Assembly (NCBI RefSeq): GCF_028401385.1
Contig: NZ_JAQOMR010000001.1
Span: 1,986,501 to 2,050,500, forward strand
Origin: Marinicella algicola
Lineage (GTDB): Bacteria > Pseudomonadota > Gammaproteobacteria > Xanthomonadales > Marinicellaceae
Reading direction: 5' to 3'
Length of the DNA: 64,000 nucleotides
A program made the position numbers and the translations under genes. This document shows positions 11,626-23,012 of the stretch, in pieces; the first letter of the stretch is position 1; every line of letters starts with the position of its first letter. Below the pieces are notes generated by a model, which was not told the origin of the DNA, did not search any database, and was given only the letters and a program-made list of their open reading frames with translations.

Positions 11626-12645
11626 CTACCCCTTCCCCTCCATAAGTGCATCAAAACGGCGCGACAGAGCCGCAAGGTCGCTGTCGTCAGCTTTGGGCGC
11701 GCGGAAAATCGCAGCAACAGCCCGGTTCAGCGCATCACCGACAAGCGGCGGAGCGGCATCGGCAACGGCACGCATCTCGCTCATATCGCCGTTACAGTGC
11801 AGAATGATATCAAGACCGGCATCGGAGACTGCGCGGGCGCGGGTGGCGATATCGCCGGAAAGCGCGTTCATCGAGATATCATCGGATATGATCAGCCCCT
11901 CAAAGCCGATTTCGCCGCGCATGATGTCCTCAACCACTTTTTCGAAGCGGATGCCGGGTGTTCCGGATCGACGGCCTCAAACAGGACATGGCAGGTCATC
12001 GCCATGGCAATGCCGGTCACAGCCGCGAAAGGCCGGAAATCCGTTTCGCGCAGCGTTTCAAGCGGTGCATCGACAACCGGCAGACGTTTGTGTGAATCAA
12101 GCAGACCCCGGCCATGGCCCGGCATATGTTTGATCACAGGCAGCACGCCGCCCGCCTTCAGGCCGTTGGCCTGCGCCTGGCCCAGCGCAATCACCTGATC
12201 TGGGTCGCAGCCGAAGGCCCGGTCAGCCAGAAAACCGGCGCCGGGCGACGGCGGAATATCGAGCACGGGCGCGCAATCGACACTGATGCCAAGTGGCAGC
12301 AGGTCACCGGCCAGAAGCCGCCCGCTGAGCCACGCCGCCTCCAGACCCGCATCCGGTGACGTTTCATAAAGCGCGCCGATCAGGGATGCTGCCGGATAGT
12401 CCCGCACCAGTGGCGGCCTGAGCCGGCGCACCGTTCCGCCTTCCTGATCAATGAAAACCGGAGCATGCCATCCGACGGCGTCGCGCATTCTCGTCCGTCA
12501 GCGCCTTCACCTGGGTCAGGCTTTCGATGTTGCGCCGGAAAAGAATGAAACCCCACGGCTGAACGGCGCGGAAGAAATCCTTCTCCACCGCGCTGAGGCG
12601 TGTGCCGCCACAACCCAGAATCATAGCCTTGCGGGTAATGGTCAT
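11626..12645 (-). CDS. nagZ: Beta-N-acetylhexosaminidase NagZ, two frame breaks
   Basis: Cytoplasmic glycoside hydrolase family 3 enzyme that removes GlcNAc from anhydromuropeptides during wall recycling. The conserved KHMPGHGRG loop and the nucleophile region LIISDDISMNAL are both visible, as is PVFIDQEGGTVRRL. Breaks lie near 12486-12492 (one base too many, between LTDE and MRDAVGWH) and at the T run 11938-11942 (one base too few). I chose the start at MTITRKAMILGCGG (12645); another ATG nine bases upstream is possible. It lies between the SPOR gene and scpA. Confidence 0.93.
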
Positions 12646-12747
12646 CCGCGAGATCATAGCTGTTCGAGGCTGAAGCACGAATGACGGCGAAACCTCATGC
12701 ACAGCTTTCTTCGGTTTCAGGTCGTTGCACCACGTGAGGGAGCCCCC

Positions 12748-14914
12748 TCAACGCGGCACGAAACAGCTGCCGCCGGCGGCCTGAAAACGCTCGCAGAGCG
12801 AAAGCGCCTCCGACAGCGTTCCCGCCGGTATCCGAACACGATAATAGGTGCCGCGACCGGCGAGTTCGGCGCTGACGATTTCCACCGGCCTGCGGCCAAG
12901 CTCTGCCGGATACTGTGCGGCAAGGCGCTGATAGGCCTGACGCGCTTCAGCTTCCGTGGGCAGCGACGCAATCTGCATGGCATAGGGCGAAGCGGACGCC
13001 GAGAGGGCGGACGAGGCAGCGACCGGAGCTGGCTGGACCGCAGCTGCGGGAGCAGCCTGAACGGGCGCTGACGCGACCCGCGCGCCGGCTGAAGACGCGC
13101 GCGGTGTCGGGATCGGAACATTGGCGATCCCGAAATCCTCGACGGGTCCGGGCATGGTTGCGGGCGCTTCGGTGTCGGCGGCTTCTGCCGTTTCTGGCTG
13201 GGCCACCGCTCCATTCAGCACATCCGTGACAGACTGGGCCTGCGGCGTATTCGCAGCGAGCCCGGCTTCGGCAGACTGGAAACCACCGTTTCCGGGAACA
13301 GGGACGTCCGGAACCGCTGGCTCTTGCGGCGAGACAGCTGCGCCCGCCGACGCCGCGCCGGCAACGCTTTCATTCACAGTCGCAGCCGGCTCTTCCGGGG
13401 CCGTGCGTTCTACCAATGTGCCATCGGGCCTTACGATGATGGTTCTGACCTTACGCGGTTCAACAATACCGCCGCCAACCTCGGTGGTTCCGCCAGTTGC
13501 CGTCTCCGCCAGCGGGTTGGGCGCAATATCTTCAACATCGACCGGCTCCTGATCGGAGGCAATGAGACTGTCCTGGCGCGGCGCGGATGCCAGCGTCTCC
13601 GCCGCATCATTGAAGATCACATTGTCCTGATTGGGAACAACCTCACCACCAGGATCCTCCGGCGCTTCCTTTACACTGGTGTCGTCGGCGGCAATCATGA
13701 TCGGGCCGCTGTCGTCCTGGCCGCCGAAATAACGCAGGCCTGCGAATACCGAGAGAACAGCAAGCACGACGACGACAAGCCCAAGCACGAGGCTGCGCCC
13801 GTAACTCATGAAACTGACGGCGATCCAGCTCGGCCGGCGGTCGTGCTCATCTACATCGTAATATTCTTCGTCAGCGATATCGGCATAGGCTGGCTGCTCG
13901 GGCGGGACCTGCGTCTCGGCAAGCCGGAAGCCATCCTCAAGCGCCTGCTCTATATCCTGGTCGTAAGCGCGACTGCCCTGTTCGGGGTCAACTCCTGACC
14001 ACCGGCGGGATCGCGGTCAACAGGCTCATCATATAACGGATCGACGAGGGCAGGCTGGCTTGCCAGAACATCGGCCAGTTCTTCGTCAAGATCGAATTCG
14101 TAGGCCAGTGGCCGGCTTTCGTGCTCGGTTCCGGATTCATCCGCCATGCTCGGCAGGTCCAGTTCGTCCACCGGACGCGGCAATTCATCTGTCGCAATCA
14201 GCGCCGCCGGATCGAACGCATCGTCACGCCCGGTTTCGGCTGCCGCAACCTCTTCAAGCGGCTCCGGGCCGTTTTCATGCGTAACGACATCTGAAAGCTC
14301 GATCTCGAGCTCCTCAAGGTCGAGCGCCAGTTCACGCTCCTGCCGTTCCACTTCCGCATCGTCCGCTGACGATGCCTCAGGCTCTTCGAATACGTCCCGC
14401 TCGAATGCCGTCGACGGCGGAAGGCCGGTTTCAGGCTCAGGCTCGTATCTGCCGGGCGCCGGCTCTTCGCGGTCAGCGCCTGCGGCAGGGTCGAACGCAG
14501 CAATCGATTGCCTCAGTTCGTCTTCCAGAAGAGCATCATCGAACTCGAATTCGCTTGTGCCGGAATGATCCGCAATTTCGGATTCAATAGACGGTAATTC
14601 GTCCCGTTCCTGTGCTGAGGGGTGGCCGAACCATAGTCGACAGTGTGGAAGGAACTGAATGTATACGGCTGATCCTGCGGGTCGGGGTCAGAAACCTCCG
14701 GCTGCGGCGCGGCAGGCTCGTCGGGGGCATAGCGCGAAGGAAAGGCGTCAAATTCACGCAACAGTTCATCGGCCAGGTCTTCGGCGGTTTCCGGCGCGCG
14801 CGGTGCCTCCTCCTTGCGCGGTGCAATCAACCGCGCCAGTTCAGCAAAAGGATCATCCTGCTCCGCATTGTCAGACTGACGGGGCGTGTGATCCGGTTTG
14901 TTCTTGTCTGCCAT
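12748..14914 (-). CDS. SPOR-domain membrane protein, two frame breaks
   Basis: Large envelope protein with a C-terminal SPOR domain (YAMQIASLPTEAEARQAYQR to the end), which binds denuded glycan strands at the septum. The order is a long acidic cytoplasmic N-terminus (about 330 residues, rich in E, D and P), one membrane helix (SLVLGLVVVVLAVLSVFAGL), a periplasmic proline/alanine-rich linker, then SPOR. Two one-base losses split it, at the G run 14619-14622 and near 13988-13992. I chose ATG 14914 (MADKNKPDH), which has GGTGG upstream; an in-frame GTG at 14926 is less likely. It sits between argS and nagZ, the usual rhizobial position. Confidence 0.88.
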
Positions 14915-14977
14915 TTTTACTACCACCGGGGCTGCCGCGCGCCGCGTACGGCGCGAGGGGAGATCGGGGGACAGTTT

Positions 14978-16737
14978 CTAGCGCATCTCACGCGGTGCAT
15001 CAGTGCCCGTCAATGTCAGGCCGGAACGCAGCACCGCGGCCACGGAAGAAACCAGTCCCAGTTTCGCGAGCGTCAATTGTCCATCAGCCTCATTAATAAA
15101 GCGTAATTCCTTCTTGTCCTTCCCTTTGTTCCAATGGGAATGGAAGGTTGACGCAAGATCGTAGAGGTAAAACGCCAGTCGATGCGGTTCCCGCATCAGT
15201 GCAGCCGACTCCACGACTCGAGGATACTCGGACAACTTTGCCACAACTTTAAGTTCTTCTTGTTCAAAATCCGCATCCACAACCGCTTTTTCCAGAGATT
15301 TCTGGTTGATTTCAAGCTTTGGAAAGGCTTCCTGCGCCTGCCGCATCACCGACATGCAGCGCGCATGGGCATACTGAACGTAGAAGACCGGGTTGTCCTT
15401 GGACTGCTCTGTCACCTTGGCAAAATCAAAATCAAGCGGCTCAGTGCTCTTGCGATACAACATCATGAAGCGCACGGAATCACGGCCGACCTCGTCGACA
15501 ACTTCGCGCAGCGTGACGAAATTGCCAGAACGTTTCGACATCTTCACTTCCTGGCCGTTGCGCAGCAGCTTGACCAGCTGGCAAAGCAGCACAGTGAGCT
15601 TGGCCTCTTCACCAGACACCGCCTTCGCGACCGCCTCCAGCCGCTTCACATAGCCGCCATGATCGGCCCCGAGAATATAGACCATTTCTTGAAAACCGCG
15701 GTCATACTTGTCCTTGAAATAGGCAACATCGGCGGCGAAATAGGTGTAGTTTCCGTCTGATTTGATCAGTGGCCGGTCAATATCGTCGCCAACCTCCGTT
15801 GAGCGGAACAGCGTCTGCTCACGATCTTCCCAGTCTTCCGGCAGCTTTCCCTTCGGCGGCGGCAGAGTGCCCTTGTAGACATGCCCCTTGAAGGTCAGGT
15901 CGTTGATCGCGGCGCGGATCCTCGCGGCGTCGTCAGCATGAAGCGTGCGTTCAGAAAAGAACACCTCGTGGCGCACATTGAGTGCCGCAAGATCCTCCCG
16001 GATCATCTCCAGCATCGCCGCGATTGCCCGGTCCTTGACGATCGGCATCCACTGCTCTTCAGGAAGATTGTGAAGCGATGGACCGAACTCTACCTTCAGC
16101 GCCTCGCCGACGGGGACCAGGTAGTCCCCGGATAAAGTCCCTCCGGAATGGCGCCGACATCCTCGCCAAGTGCCTCGCGATATCTGAGGAAAACGGAACG
16201 GGCCAGCACATCGATCTGAGCGCCGGCATCATTGATGTAATATTCCTTAGTCACGTCGAACCCGGCATAGCCGAGAATATTCGCCAGCGTGTCACCGACA
16301 ACGGCCCCGCGGCAATGACCGACATGCATCGGGCCTGTGGGATTGGCCGAAACATATTCGACGTTGATCTTGCGGTTGGCGCCGGTGGTACTACGGCCGA
16401 AATCCTCGGCTTCGCGAAGGGCGGCAAGCAGCATCCGCTTCCAGAAAGCATCGGACAGACGAATATTGATGAAACCGGGCCCGGCGATCGACAGCTCGGC
16501 AATGTCTTCGTCGCTCTCCAGCGCCAGTACGATCTCGGCGGCCAGATCCCGCGGCTTCTTGCCCAAAGGCTTGGCCAGCACCAGCGCAGCGTTGATGGCG
16601 ATATCGCCATGGCTGGGATCGCGCGGCGGCTCGACAACGAGGCGCGAAAAATCAAGGCTTGTGCGCTTCTCCGCAACAGCTTCGATTGTCAGTAGGCGTT
16701 CGCTCAGTCTTTGCTCAAAATCCGTGAAAAGGTTCAT
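14978..16737 (-). CDS. argS: Arginyl-tRNA synthetase, one frame break
   Basis: Class I synthetase for tRNA-Arg. The N-terminal additional domain starts [15 protein letters not shown]. The HIGH-type motif is [15 protein letters not shown] and the KMSKS-type loop is [15 protein letters not shown]. The C-terminal anticodon-binding domain contains [19 protein letters not shown] one-base loss in the C run 16126-16129 splits it between YPGD and YLVPVGEAL. The repaired length is about 587 residues, normal. An in-frame ATG at 16749 is an alternative start. It lies downstream of dgt and upstream of the SPOR gene on the same strand. Confidence 0.95.
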
Positions 16738-16792
16738 ATCATATTCCATCAGCCGCATCGCTGGCGGCAAAAAGCGCTGTTTGTCGGGGGCT

Positions 16793-18008
16793 CTAGCGCA
16801 AATCGGGGGTATGGTCAAACAGCTGCCGGTGGGTCTTCTCGGCATAGGTGTCCGTCATACCGGCCAGATAATCGGCCACAAGGCGAGCGCGTTGCCCCGG
16901 CGTCAGGGCCTCACTGCCGTCTGTCCAGGAATGCGACCCCATCAGTTTCGGTTCAGCGAAATAGGCATCGAACAACTCCTGACGATCTGCGCCGCACCGG
17001 CACGGATCTTCATGATGTCCGGATGGCGGTATATGTGCCCGAACAGCAGCTTCTTGATCTGCCTGTCGACCTCCGCCATCTCCGGCGAGAAAGTCGCAAA
17101 CGTACGGCCTGCGCGCCTGACTTCGTCGGCGCTCTGCGGCTTGCCTTCGCGCAAATTGGCCTGGGTCACGGCGATAACATCCTCCACCATGGCCGTGATC
17201 TGACGGCGCATGATCTCATTGGTGAACCGGCTGTCCTCGAGATTGGGATAACGGTCGCGAACCGTACGCATCAGGCCGTCGAGAAACGGAACCTCCTCGA
17301 GCATCTCGTGGGTCAGATAACCCGAACGCATTCCGTCATCGATGTCGTGGGTGTTGTAGGCGATATCGTCGGCAATCGCCGCCACCTGCGCTTCAAGGCT
17401 GGCATGGGTTGCAATCCAGAGATCATGGCGGCTGCAATAGTCCAGGATCGGGCGCGGAACCGGACCGTCGATCCCCTCGCCCGTGGCTGTTTCCAACGGA
17501 CCATTGTGCTTGACGAGCCCCTCAAGCGTTTCCCAGGTCAGGTTGATGCCATCGAAATCGGCGTAGCGTCGCTCCAGGCTCGTCACAATTCGAAGCGACT
17601 GGGCATTGTGATCAAAGCCACCGTAATCCGCCATCCTCGCGTGCAGTGCATCCTCGCCGGTGTGGCCGAACGGCGTGTGCCCGAAATCATGAACCAGAGC
17701 GACGCCTTCGGCGAGATCCTCATCAAGGCGGAGCGCACGGGCAAGCGAGCGTGCGACCTGCGCCACCTCGATCGTGTGGGTGAGACGCGTGCGGTAGTGA
17801 TCGCCGTCCTGAGCAATGAAGACCTGCGTCTTGTGCTTGAGCCGCCGGAAAGCGGTGGTGTGGATGATGCGATCCCTGTCGCGCTGAAACGGCGAGCGCG
17901 TGAGGCTATCGGATTCGGAAAAAGCCGACCCCGGCTTGTCCATGGATCGCAGGCATAGACCGCCAGAGCCACATCGCCGAAACCCAGAGCCGTTTTGTCG
18001 ATTGTCAT
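16793..18008 (-). CDS. dgt: dGTP triphosphohydrolase-like HD enzyme, two frame breaks
   Basis: Hydrolyses dGTP (or other dNTPs) to the nucleoside and triphosphate. The HD metal site is seen as TRLTHTIEV and [16 protein letters not shown]. The family segment [20 protein letters not shown] is near the N-terminus, and further metal ligands are in [17 protein letters not shown]. Breaks lie near 17914-17923 (missing base in CTTTTTCC) and 16977-16981; the second repair restores [12 protein letters not shown]. The start ATG at 18008 gives [22 protein letters not shown]. Repaired length is about 405 residues. It is divergent from erpA with a 222-base gap that should hold both promoters. Confidence 0.93.
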
Positions 18009-18230
18009 GGTATTTCCCGTTGCGCGAGACACATGCTTTTGCCAAAGGCAGCGGACCCGACTGCAATTTGACCGTTGACGGCCCGTGTTGCCGTTCTTAA
18101 CTAAGTTTGGAAGTCATTGAAAGGTATCGCGGCGACCGGCGTCACGATCAAGATGCAAATGCCTTCGGCGTTTCGGATCTGATGCGCCTGCGGGCGGGTC
18201 CGGTCAAGCCCCAAGGCACGGAGAAGACAG

Positions 18231-18563
18231 ATGGACACTCAGACAGTGACGCTTTCCGATGCGGCCGCGCGGCGGATCGCCTCGATTATCGAAAGCGATA
18301 GTGACAAGCAGGCCCTCAGGGTTTCAGTCGAGGGCGGCGGATGTTCAGGTTTTTCCTACAAGTTCGATCTTGTGGAAGGCCCGGAGGAAGACGATTTCGT
18401 GATCAACAAGGATCAGGCGACTGTGCTGATCGACAGCGTTTCACTGGTCTATATGGCCGGCGCCGAAATCGATTTCGTCGACAATCTGCTCGGCCAATCC
18501 TTCCAGATCCAAAACCCCAACGCAGTCGCCAGTTGCGGCTGCGGCACAAGCTTCGCCATTTGA
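18231..18563 (+). CDS. erpA: Iron-sulfur cluster insertion protein, A-type (ErpA-like)
   Basis: Carrier that passes Fe-S clusters to target enzymes. The 110-residue protein has the three invariant cysteines, C38 (GGGCSGFSYKF), C102 and C104 (SCGCGTSFAI). It is intact and followed by a strong terminator at 18604. A-type carriers are hard to separate by sequence alone, so SufA- or IscA-like use is possible. The next gene, the NCS2 permease, converges on it, and dgt is divergent. Confidence 0.93.
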   Translation: MDTQTVTLSDAAARRIASIIESDSDKQALRVSVEGGGCSGFSYKFDLVEGPEEDDFVINKDQATVLIDSVSLVYMAGAEIDFVDNLLGQSFQIQNPNAVASCGCGTSFAI

Positions 18564-18603
18564 CGGACAAAAGCCGCTGACCGGATGGCGGTCAGACAAT
18601 TAC

Positions 18604-18634
18604 AAAGGCCGCGCCCGAAAGCGCGGCCTTTTTT
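18604..18634. terminator. Bidirectional intrinsic terminator between erpA and NCS2 permease
   Basis: An 11-base perfect stem (AAAGGCCGCGC / GCGCGGCCTTT) with a six-base loop is flanked by T residues on the right and A residues on the left. It lies between two convergent genes and can serve both. Confidence 0.9.
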
Positions 18635-18646
18635 GTTGTCTGATTG

Positions 18647-20014
18647 TCAGTCCTTGATTTCCTTGCCCGCGCTTTCCGGAATGACCAGCGAGAGCAGGAT
18701 TGCCGAGATACCGGAAAGGGTGATCGGTGTCGCGAAAACCTTCTGGATGATATCAGGCATCTGCTGCATCGACTGCGGCACCAGCGTTACACCGAGACCA
18801 AGGCCGAACGACACCGCCATGATATAGACCTTGCGATGGTCGATCGGCTCGGAAGCCAGAATACGGATACCGGCAACGGCGATCGACCCGAATAGAACGA
18901 CGGTGGCCCCGCCGAGCACAGGTTTCGGCACCAGCAGGAAGGCCCCGCCAATGACCGGGAAAAACCCGAGAACGATCAGAATACCCGCGATATAGAAGCC
19001 CACATGACGGCTTGCCACGCCGGTCATCTGGATCACGCCGTTATTCTGGCTGAAGGTGGTGTTGGGGAAGGTACAGAACAGCGCTGCAATACCGGAATTG
19101 ATACCGTCGGCGAGAACGCCGCCCTTCACGCGGTTGAGATAGACCTCACCCTGAACCGGTTCGCCCGAGATAACGGAGTTGGCCGTCAGGTCACCCGTCG
19201 TTTCGATAGCGGTGATCAGATAAACAAACGCAATCGGAAGGAACAGACCGATATCGAAGTCCAGGCCGTATCGCAACGGTGTGGGGATCGCGAACAGCTG
19301 CTGGGTTCCAAGCTTTGAGAAATCCACCATGCCGAAGAAGATCGAGACCACAAAGCCAACGACCAGCCCCATCATGATGGCGGCAATGCGCACCATCGGG
19401 ATCTTGGAAAACGAAAAGAAGATGATGACGGCAACGACAAGCAGCCCAAGGAAGATATTGACCGGAGCGCCGAAGCTCTCGCCGGCACCCGCGCCGCCGG
19501 CAAAGTCTGTGAACCCAGACTTCACCAGGCTGAGCCCGATGACGGTGATGACGATCCCGGTGACCGTCGGCGTTACGATCCGGCCCATCTTTGTGATGAA
19601 CTGACTGAGAACAATCTCGACCAGGCAGCCAACAAGGCACAGCCCGAAGATCATCGCAAGGATATCCTCAGGCGAACCGCCCCTGCCCTTTACCGCGAAG
19701 CCTGCGGCAAGAATGACACCGAGGAATGCGAAGCTTGTTCCCTGAACACTGAGAAGTCCGGAACCCACCGGCCCGATACGCCGGCACTGAATGAATGTCG
19801 CCACACCGGAGACGAACATCGCCATGGACAGAAGGTACGGTACGTTCTCGCCAAGACCCAGTGCTCCGCCAATAATCAGCGTCGGCGTCACAATGCCGAT
19901 GATACTAGCCAAAATATGCTGTATTGCGGCCAAGAAAGACGCCCCCGGCGAAGGCACATCGTTCAACTTGAATATGATATGGTGGTGCTCCGCACTTTTA
20001 TTTTGTTCGCTCAT
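18647..20014 (-). CDS. NCS2 nucleobase permease, xanthine/uric-acid type
   Basis: Proton-coupled importer of a purine base, probably xanthine or urate. The 455-residue protein is intact, with about 12-14 membrane helices. NCS2 landmarks are GLLSVQGTSFAFLG, AIETTGDLTANSVI in helix 8 (the conserved substrate-binding Glu) and FSQNNGVIQMTGVASR in helix 10. The QNNGV form in helix 10 is typical of the xanthine/urate branch rather than uracil. The exact substrate is not provable from sequence. No purine catabolic genes are next to it. Confidence 0.9.
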   Translation of the reverse strand: MSEQNKSAEHHHIIFKLNDVPSPGASFLAAIQHILASIIGIVTPTLIIGGALGLGENVPYLLSMAMFVSGVATFIQCRRIGPVGSGLLSVQGTSFAFLGVILAAGFAVKGRGGSPEDILAMIFGLCLVGCLVEIVLSQFITKMGRIVTPTVTGIVITVIGLSLVKSGFTDFAGGAGAGESFGAPVNIFLGLLVVAVIIFFSFSKIPMVRIAAIMMGLVVGFVVSIFFGMVDFSKLGTQQLFAIPTPLRYGLDFDIGLFLPIAFVYLITAIETTGDLTANSVISGEPVQGEVYLNRVKGGVLADGINSGIAALFCTFPNTTFSQNNGVIQMTGVASRHVGFYIAGILIVLGFFPVIGGAFLLVPKPVLGGATVVLFGSIAVAGIRILASEPIDHRKVYIMAVSFGLGLGVTLVPQSMQQMPDIIQKVFATPITLSGISAILLSLVIPESAGKEIKD

Positions 20015-20220
20015 CTATTTCTCTTTCAAAGGCGGCCAAGACCGCGCGTTGTCCCCTGCTGCTAGCATTTTGATCGATGCAATTTCCATGCCACAAAACA
20101 ATCATATTTCACGCAAACCGGGTAGAAAGCACATCCAGGCGACAAGTAACGCTGAACCGGTTTGCAAAAACGGGTTGCCCCCGGCATAAGGAGGAAACCA
20201 AAAGCCGGGAAGAACAGTCC

Positions 20221-21012
20221 ATGAAAATCGCCACCTGGAACATTAACGGCATCAAGGCGAGGCAAGACAATCTGCTGGCCTGGCTGGCGTCGGAAAAGCC
20301 CGACATTGCATGCCTTCAGGAAATCAAATCGCAGGATGAGAGCTTCCCCAGAGAAGCAATCGAGGCCTTGGGATACCATGTCGAGACTCATGGCCAGAAA
20401 GGTTTCAACGGTGTTGCGCTTCTCTCTCGATACGAGCCCGATGAGGTCAACCGTGGTCTGCCCGGCGACGATGACGATACCCAGGCGCGCTATATCGAAG
20501 GTGTGTTCAGCATTGCCGGAGGCGCGGTTCGGGTCGCTTCGATTTATCTGCCGAACGGAAACCCTGTGGAGAGTGAAAAATACCCCTACAAGCTCGCTTG
20601 GATGACCCGCCTGAAAAACCATGTTTCTCAGCAACTTAGCTATGAAGAGCCACTCATCCTCGCCGGCGACTACAATGTAATACCGCGTCCGGGCGACTGT
20701 CATGATCCGGCCACGTGGGCGAATGACGCCCTGTTTCTGCCGCAAACCCGGCAGGCATTCACATCTCTGCTTGCCCTCGGTCTTTACGACGCAGTCAGCG
20801 CTGCCAATGATACAGCCGGCCAGTACACATTCTGGGACTATCAGGCTGGCGCCTGGCCAAAGAACAACGGTATTCGCATCGACCATATACTGCTGTCGGC
20901 CGAGGCTGCGGACAGGCTGATGAACACACAGATTGACGCAAAGGTTCGCGGATGGGAGAAGCCGTCCGATCACGTGCCGGTCATTGCATCATTCGATATG
21001 AAATGGCGCTGA
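20221..21012 (+). CDS. xthA: Exodeoxyribonuclease III
   Basis: AP endonuclease and 3'-5' exonuclease of base-excision repair. I start at ATG 20221 (MKIATWNINGIKARQ), the canonical N-terminus; the open frame extends further upstream but without family similarity. Catalytic residues are in IACLQEIKSQ (Glu), LAGDYNVIP (Asp and Asn) and the C-terminal KPSDHVPVIASF (Asp and His). The 263-residue length is normal and the gene is intact. It converges on exoR. A weak hairpin follows near 21066-21085. Confidence 0.96.
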   Translation: MKIATWNINGIKARQDNLLAWLASEKPDIACLQEIKSQDESFPREAIEALGYHVETHGQKGFNGVALLSRYEPDEVNRGLPGDDDDTQARYIEGVFSIAGGAVRVASIYLPNGNPVESEKYPYKLAWMTRLKNHVSQQLSYEEPLILAGDYNVIPRPGDCHDPATWANDALFLPQTRQAFTSLLALGLYDAVSAANDTAGQYTFWDYQAGAWPKNNGIRIDHILLSAEAADRLMNTQIDAKVRGWEKPSDHVPVIASFDMKWR

Positions 21013-21350
21013 TATTCAGGATTTGCGGCCAGCCAGATTTCCGGAACACGTGCTGCAACTTGGAAGGCCCTTCAAAAAGGGGCTATAAACAATGATGGCA
21101 TGGGCCATGCCCGCGACCAGCCTGATCACCAAACAGAGCGTTTTGGCATTGGCCGGAACCAGCCAGCGGATCTGCCTGATCGCTTAGTCCTGACTCATCT
21201 GCCGCGTATTTTTCTAGGCTAAGGACGCGCTCGCCCCACAGAACGAAGCCTGACCGATGAAAACACTTCAAGACACAAAAAATCGCTTGAAGCACTACGG
21301 CTCCGCTCTGCAAATGCTCTCACAGACAGAATTGCATACAGAAATGACAA
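21013..21350. other. Intergenic region xthA / exoR
   Basis: This 338-base gap lies between two convergent genes. Apart from a short imperfect hairpin (GCCCTT/AGGGGC, near 21066-21085) that could end xthA transcription, I see no gene, repeat or RNA. Confidence 0.5.
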
Positions 21351-22168
21351 TCAGGGGTTGCTGGTGCTCATATTTTGCGCAAGCGCAATTGCTCCACGCC
21401 GGTCATTCTCGTTGACGATCGAAAAACATTTCTCCTGCATCGCCCGAATCCAACCGCAATCACCGGGACCACAGCGATCTGCTGCCATGGTCAGATAGGC
21501 AAGCCCAAGAACAGGCTGCCCCTCATCGAAAATAAGATCGCCGAACAGCGCCATGGCACCAATATTGCCGTTTCTTCTGGCAAGGTTGAGCCATTTTTTG
21601 CAAGGCGCACGTTCTTCGCCCCACCCTGACCATCGAGAATCATCTCCGCCAAGCGAAACTGCCCTTCAGGACTTCCAAATACCGACGCAGCCTGAAAATA
21701 GAACTGACGCGCCTGAGCAAGGTCCTTCTCGACCGGTGTATCCGGTATGCCGGTCTGATAGTAGCCTGCTAGCGCCAACAATGCGTTGACATAAAAGCCT
21801 GTATCGGGCGAACCCGGCTCGACATCGTGATTGACGATTTCAGCGTAGAACTTGAAGGCCTCGTAGTCGTTTTCCGGTACGCCGTCGCCATAGGCATACA
21901 TATTGGCCAGCGCCCAACGCGAACCAGTATGCCCCTTCTCCGCGGCGTAGCGATAAGCCTCAACGGCTTTCTCTTTGTCACCGCGTTCGTAGGCCTTAAA
22001 ACCGAAGCGGAACAGATCGAAACGGCCCGAATCCTTCGGCACTTCGGTCGCAATATCGAAAGCGCAAACCGGTCGCAGCGAAGCACCGACGACAAGGCTT
22101 GCCATCACCAAAACAACGCTAATACGCCTGTGTCCAGAACTACTCATGATCATCGAACGTTTCTTCAC
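21351..22168 (-). CDS. exoR: Exopolysaccharide regulator ExoR, one frame break
   Basis: Periplasmic repressor of succinoglycan synthesis and motility control that holds the sensor kinase ExoS inactive until it is cleaved. A signal peptide ends near VCAFDIA. Sel1-type repeats follow, for example GHTGSRWALANMYAYGDG and GSPEGQFRLAEMILDGQGG. A missing A in the run 21594-21599 breaks the frame; repaired, it reads KKWLNLARRNGNIGAMALFG and continues to DDRRGAIALAQNM at the end, matching ExoR over its length. The start at 22168 is tentative, since several in-frame ATGs lie close together. The exoS-chvI partner genes are not in the window. Confidence 0.9.
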
Positions 22169-22553
22169 CGAAACACTTCGTCAAATTGATTACCCGGCTG
22201 CGAAACGCCGGTACCGCAACCATTGAAAACCGGCCCTTGCCGATCAACACGAAACAAAGCCGCTTTGGTCAGACTCAATTTTCCGAGCACCAATGCAACT
22301 TTTCTTGATCTTCTCATGCTCTCCGTTTGTGGCGGGAAATAGGCCCTCCTCACCCAAATAGCTTTACGTGAGATTCAGCTGAAATGCTGTGTCGCAAGCG
22401 ACACACATGCCAGTTTTCATCTGGACAATCATGCAGCCTGATCGTTGCCGGTGGAACGGCTGCGGAAAAGTCGCTCAGATATACATCATCAATGTCCGTG
22501 TGCGAACAGGTGTTGCCTCGAGCCGCAGACCATACTAAAGCTCGGACTTCGGG
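22169..22553. other. Intergenic region exoR / tRNA-Leu
   Basis: This 385-base stretch should contain the promoters of exoR and of the tRNA. I see no convincing coding sequence or repeat. Confidence 0.5.
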
Positions 22554-22639
22554 GCGGACGTGGCGAAACTGGTAGACGCAAGGGACTTAAAATCCCTCGA
22601 CCGATTGGTCATGCGGGTTCGATTCCGCCGTCCGCACCA
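22554..22639 (+). tRNA. tRNA-Leu (anticodon UAA)
   Basis: The 86-base gene folds as a class II tRNA. The acceptor GCGGACG pairs with CGTCCGC, then discriminator A and an encoded CCA. The anticodon loop is CTTAAAA with TAA, inside the stem GGGA/TCCC. The T-loop GGTTCGATTCC is present. The variable arm CGACCGATTGGTCAT is long, as expected for leucine. Confidence 0.96.
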
Positions 22640-22963
22640 CCAGCTCCTCCATGGCAGACGCAGCGCAAGCATCCAACGCATGCCCGACACAACTACACAC
22701 AAAATCGCCCCGACCACGTCCATCGCGGTGCGTCAATGTGCTGTGACAGCGACGAGCCGCAACACACCACTCACACTCCGGAAACCACCACCAATATGAG
22801 AACACCGGGCCCGATATCCGCGACTTCTATCGCAGGCATACAGTCTGCATTCGGCAGCGCTAAAAATCGCCAGGCCTGAGATCAGCCCGCGGCTGAACCA
22901 AACTTTTGAGGGGCATGCCCTTAACGGACCAGGTCGCCCGCGACCATGCACGACCCTGAATCA
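22640..22963. other. Intergenic region tRNA-Leu(UAA) / porin terminator
   Basis: No gene, repeat or structured RNA that I can support in these 324 bases. No copy of the tRNA 3' end is seen that would mark an integration site. Confidence 0.45.
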
Positions 22964-22992
22964 AAAGCCCGACCTGAAAAGGCCGGGCTTTC
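22964..22992 (-). terminator. Intrinsic terminator of the porin gene
   Basis: A stem of 11 bases with one mismatch (AAAGCCCGGCC / GGTCGGGCTTT on the minus strand) with a six-base loop is followed by TTTT. It starts about 20 bases past the porin stop. Confidence 0.85.
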
Positions 22993-23012
22993 ATCAACCA
23001 GACTAAGTCTGA

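Noticed and set aside
21491..22168. A generic Sel1-repeat protein with an odd C-terminus
   Set aside because: After repairing one A run the whole length fits ExoR, so the odd end is a frame error.
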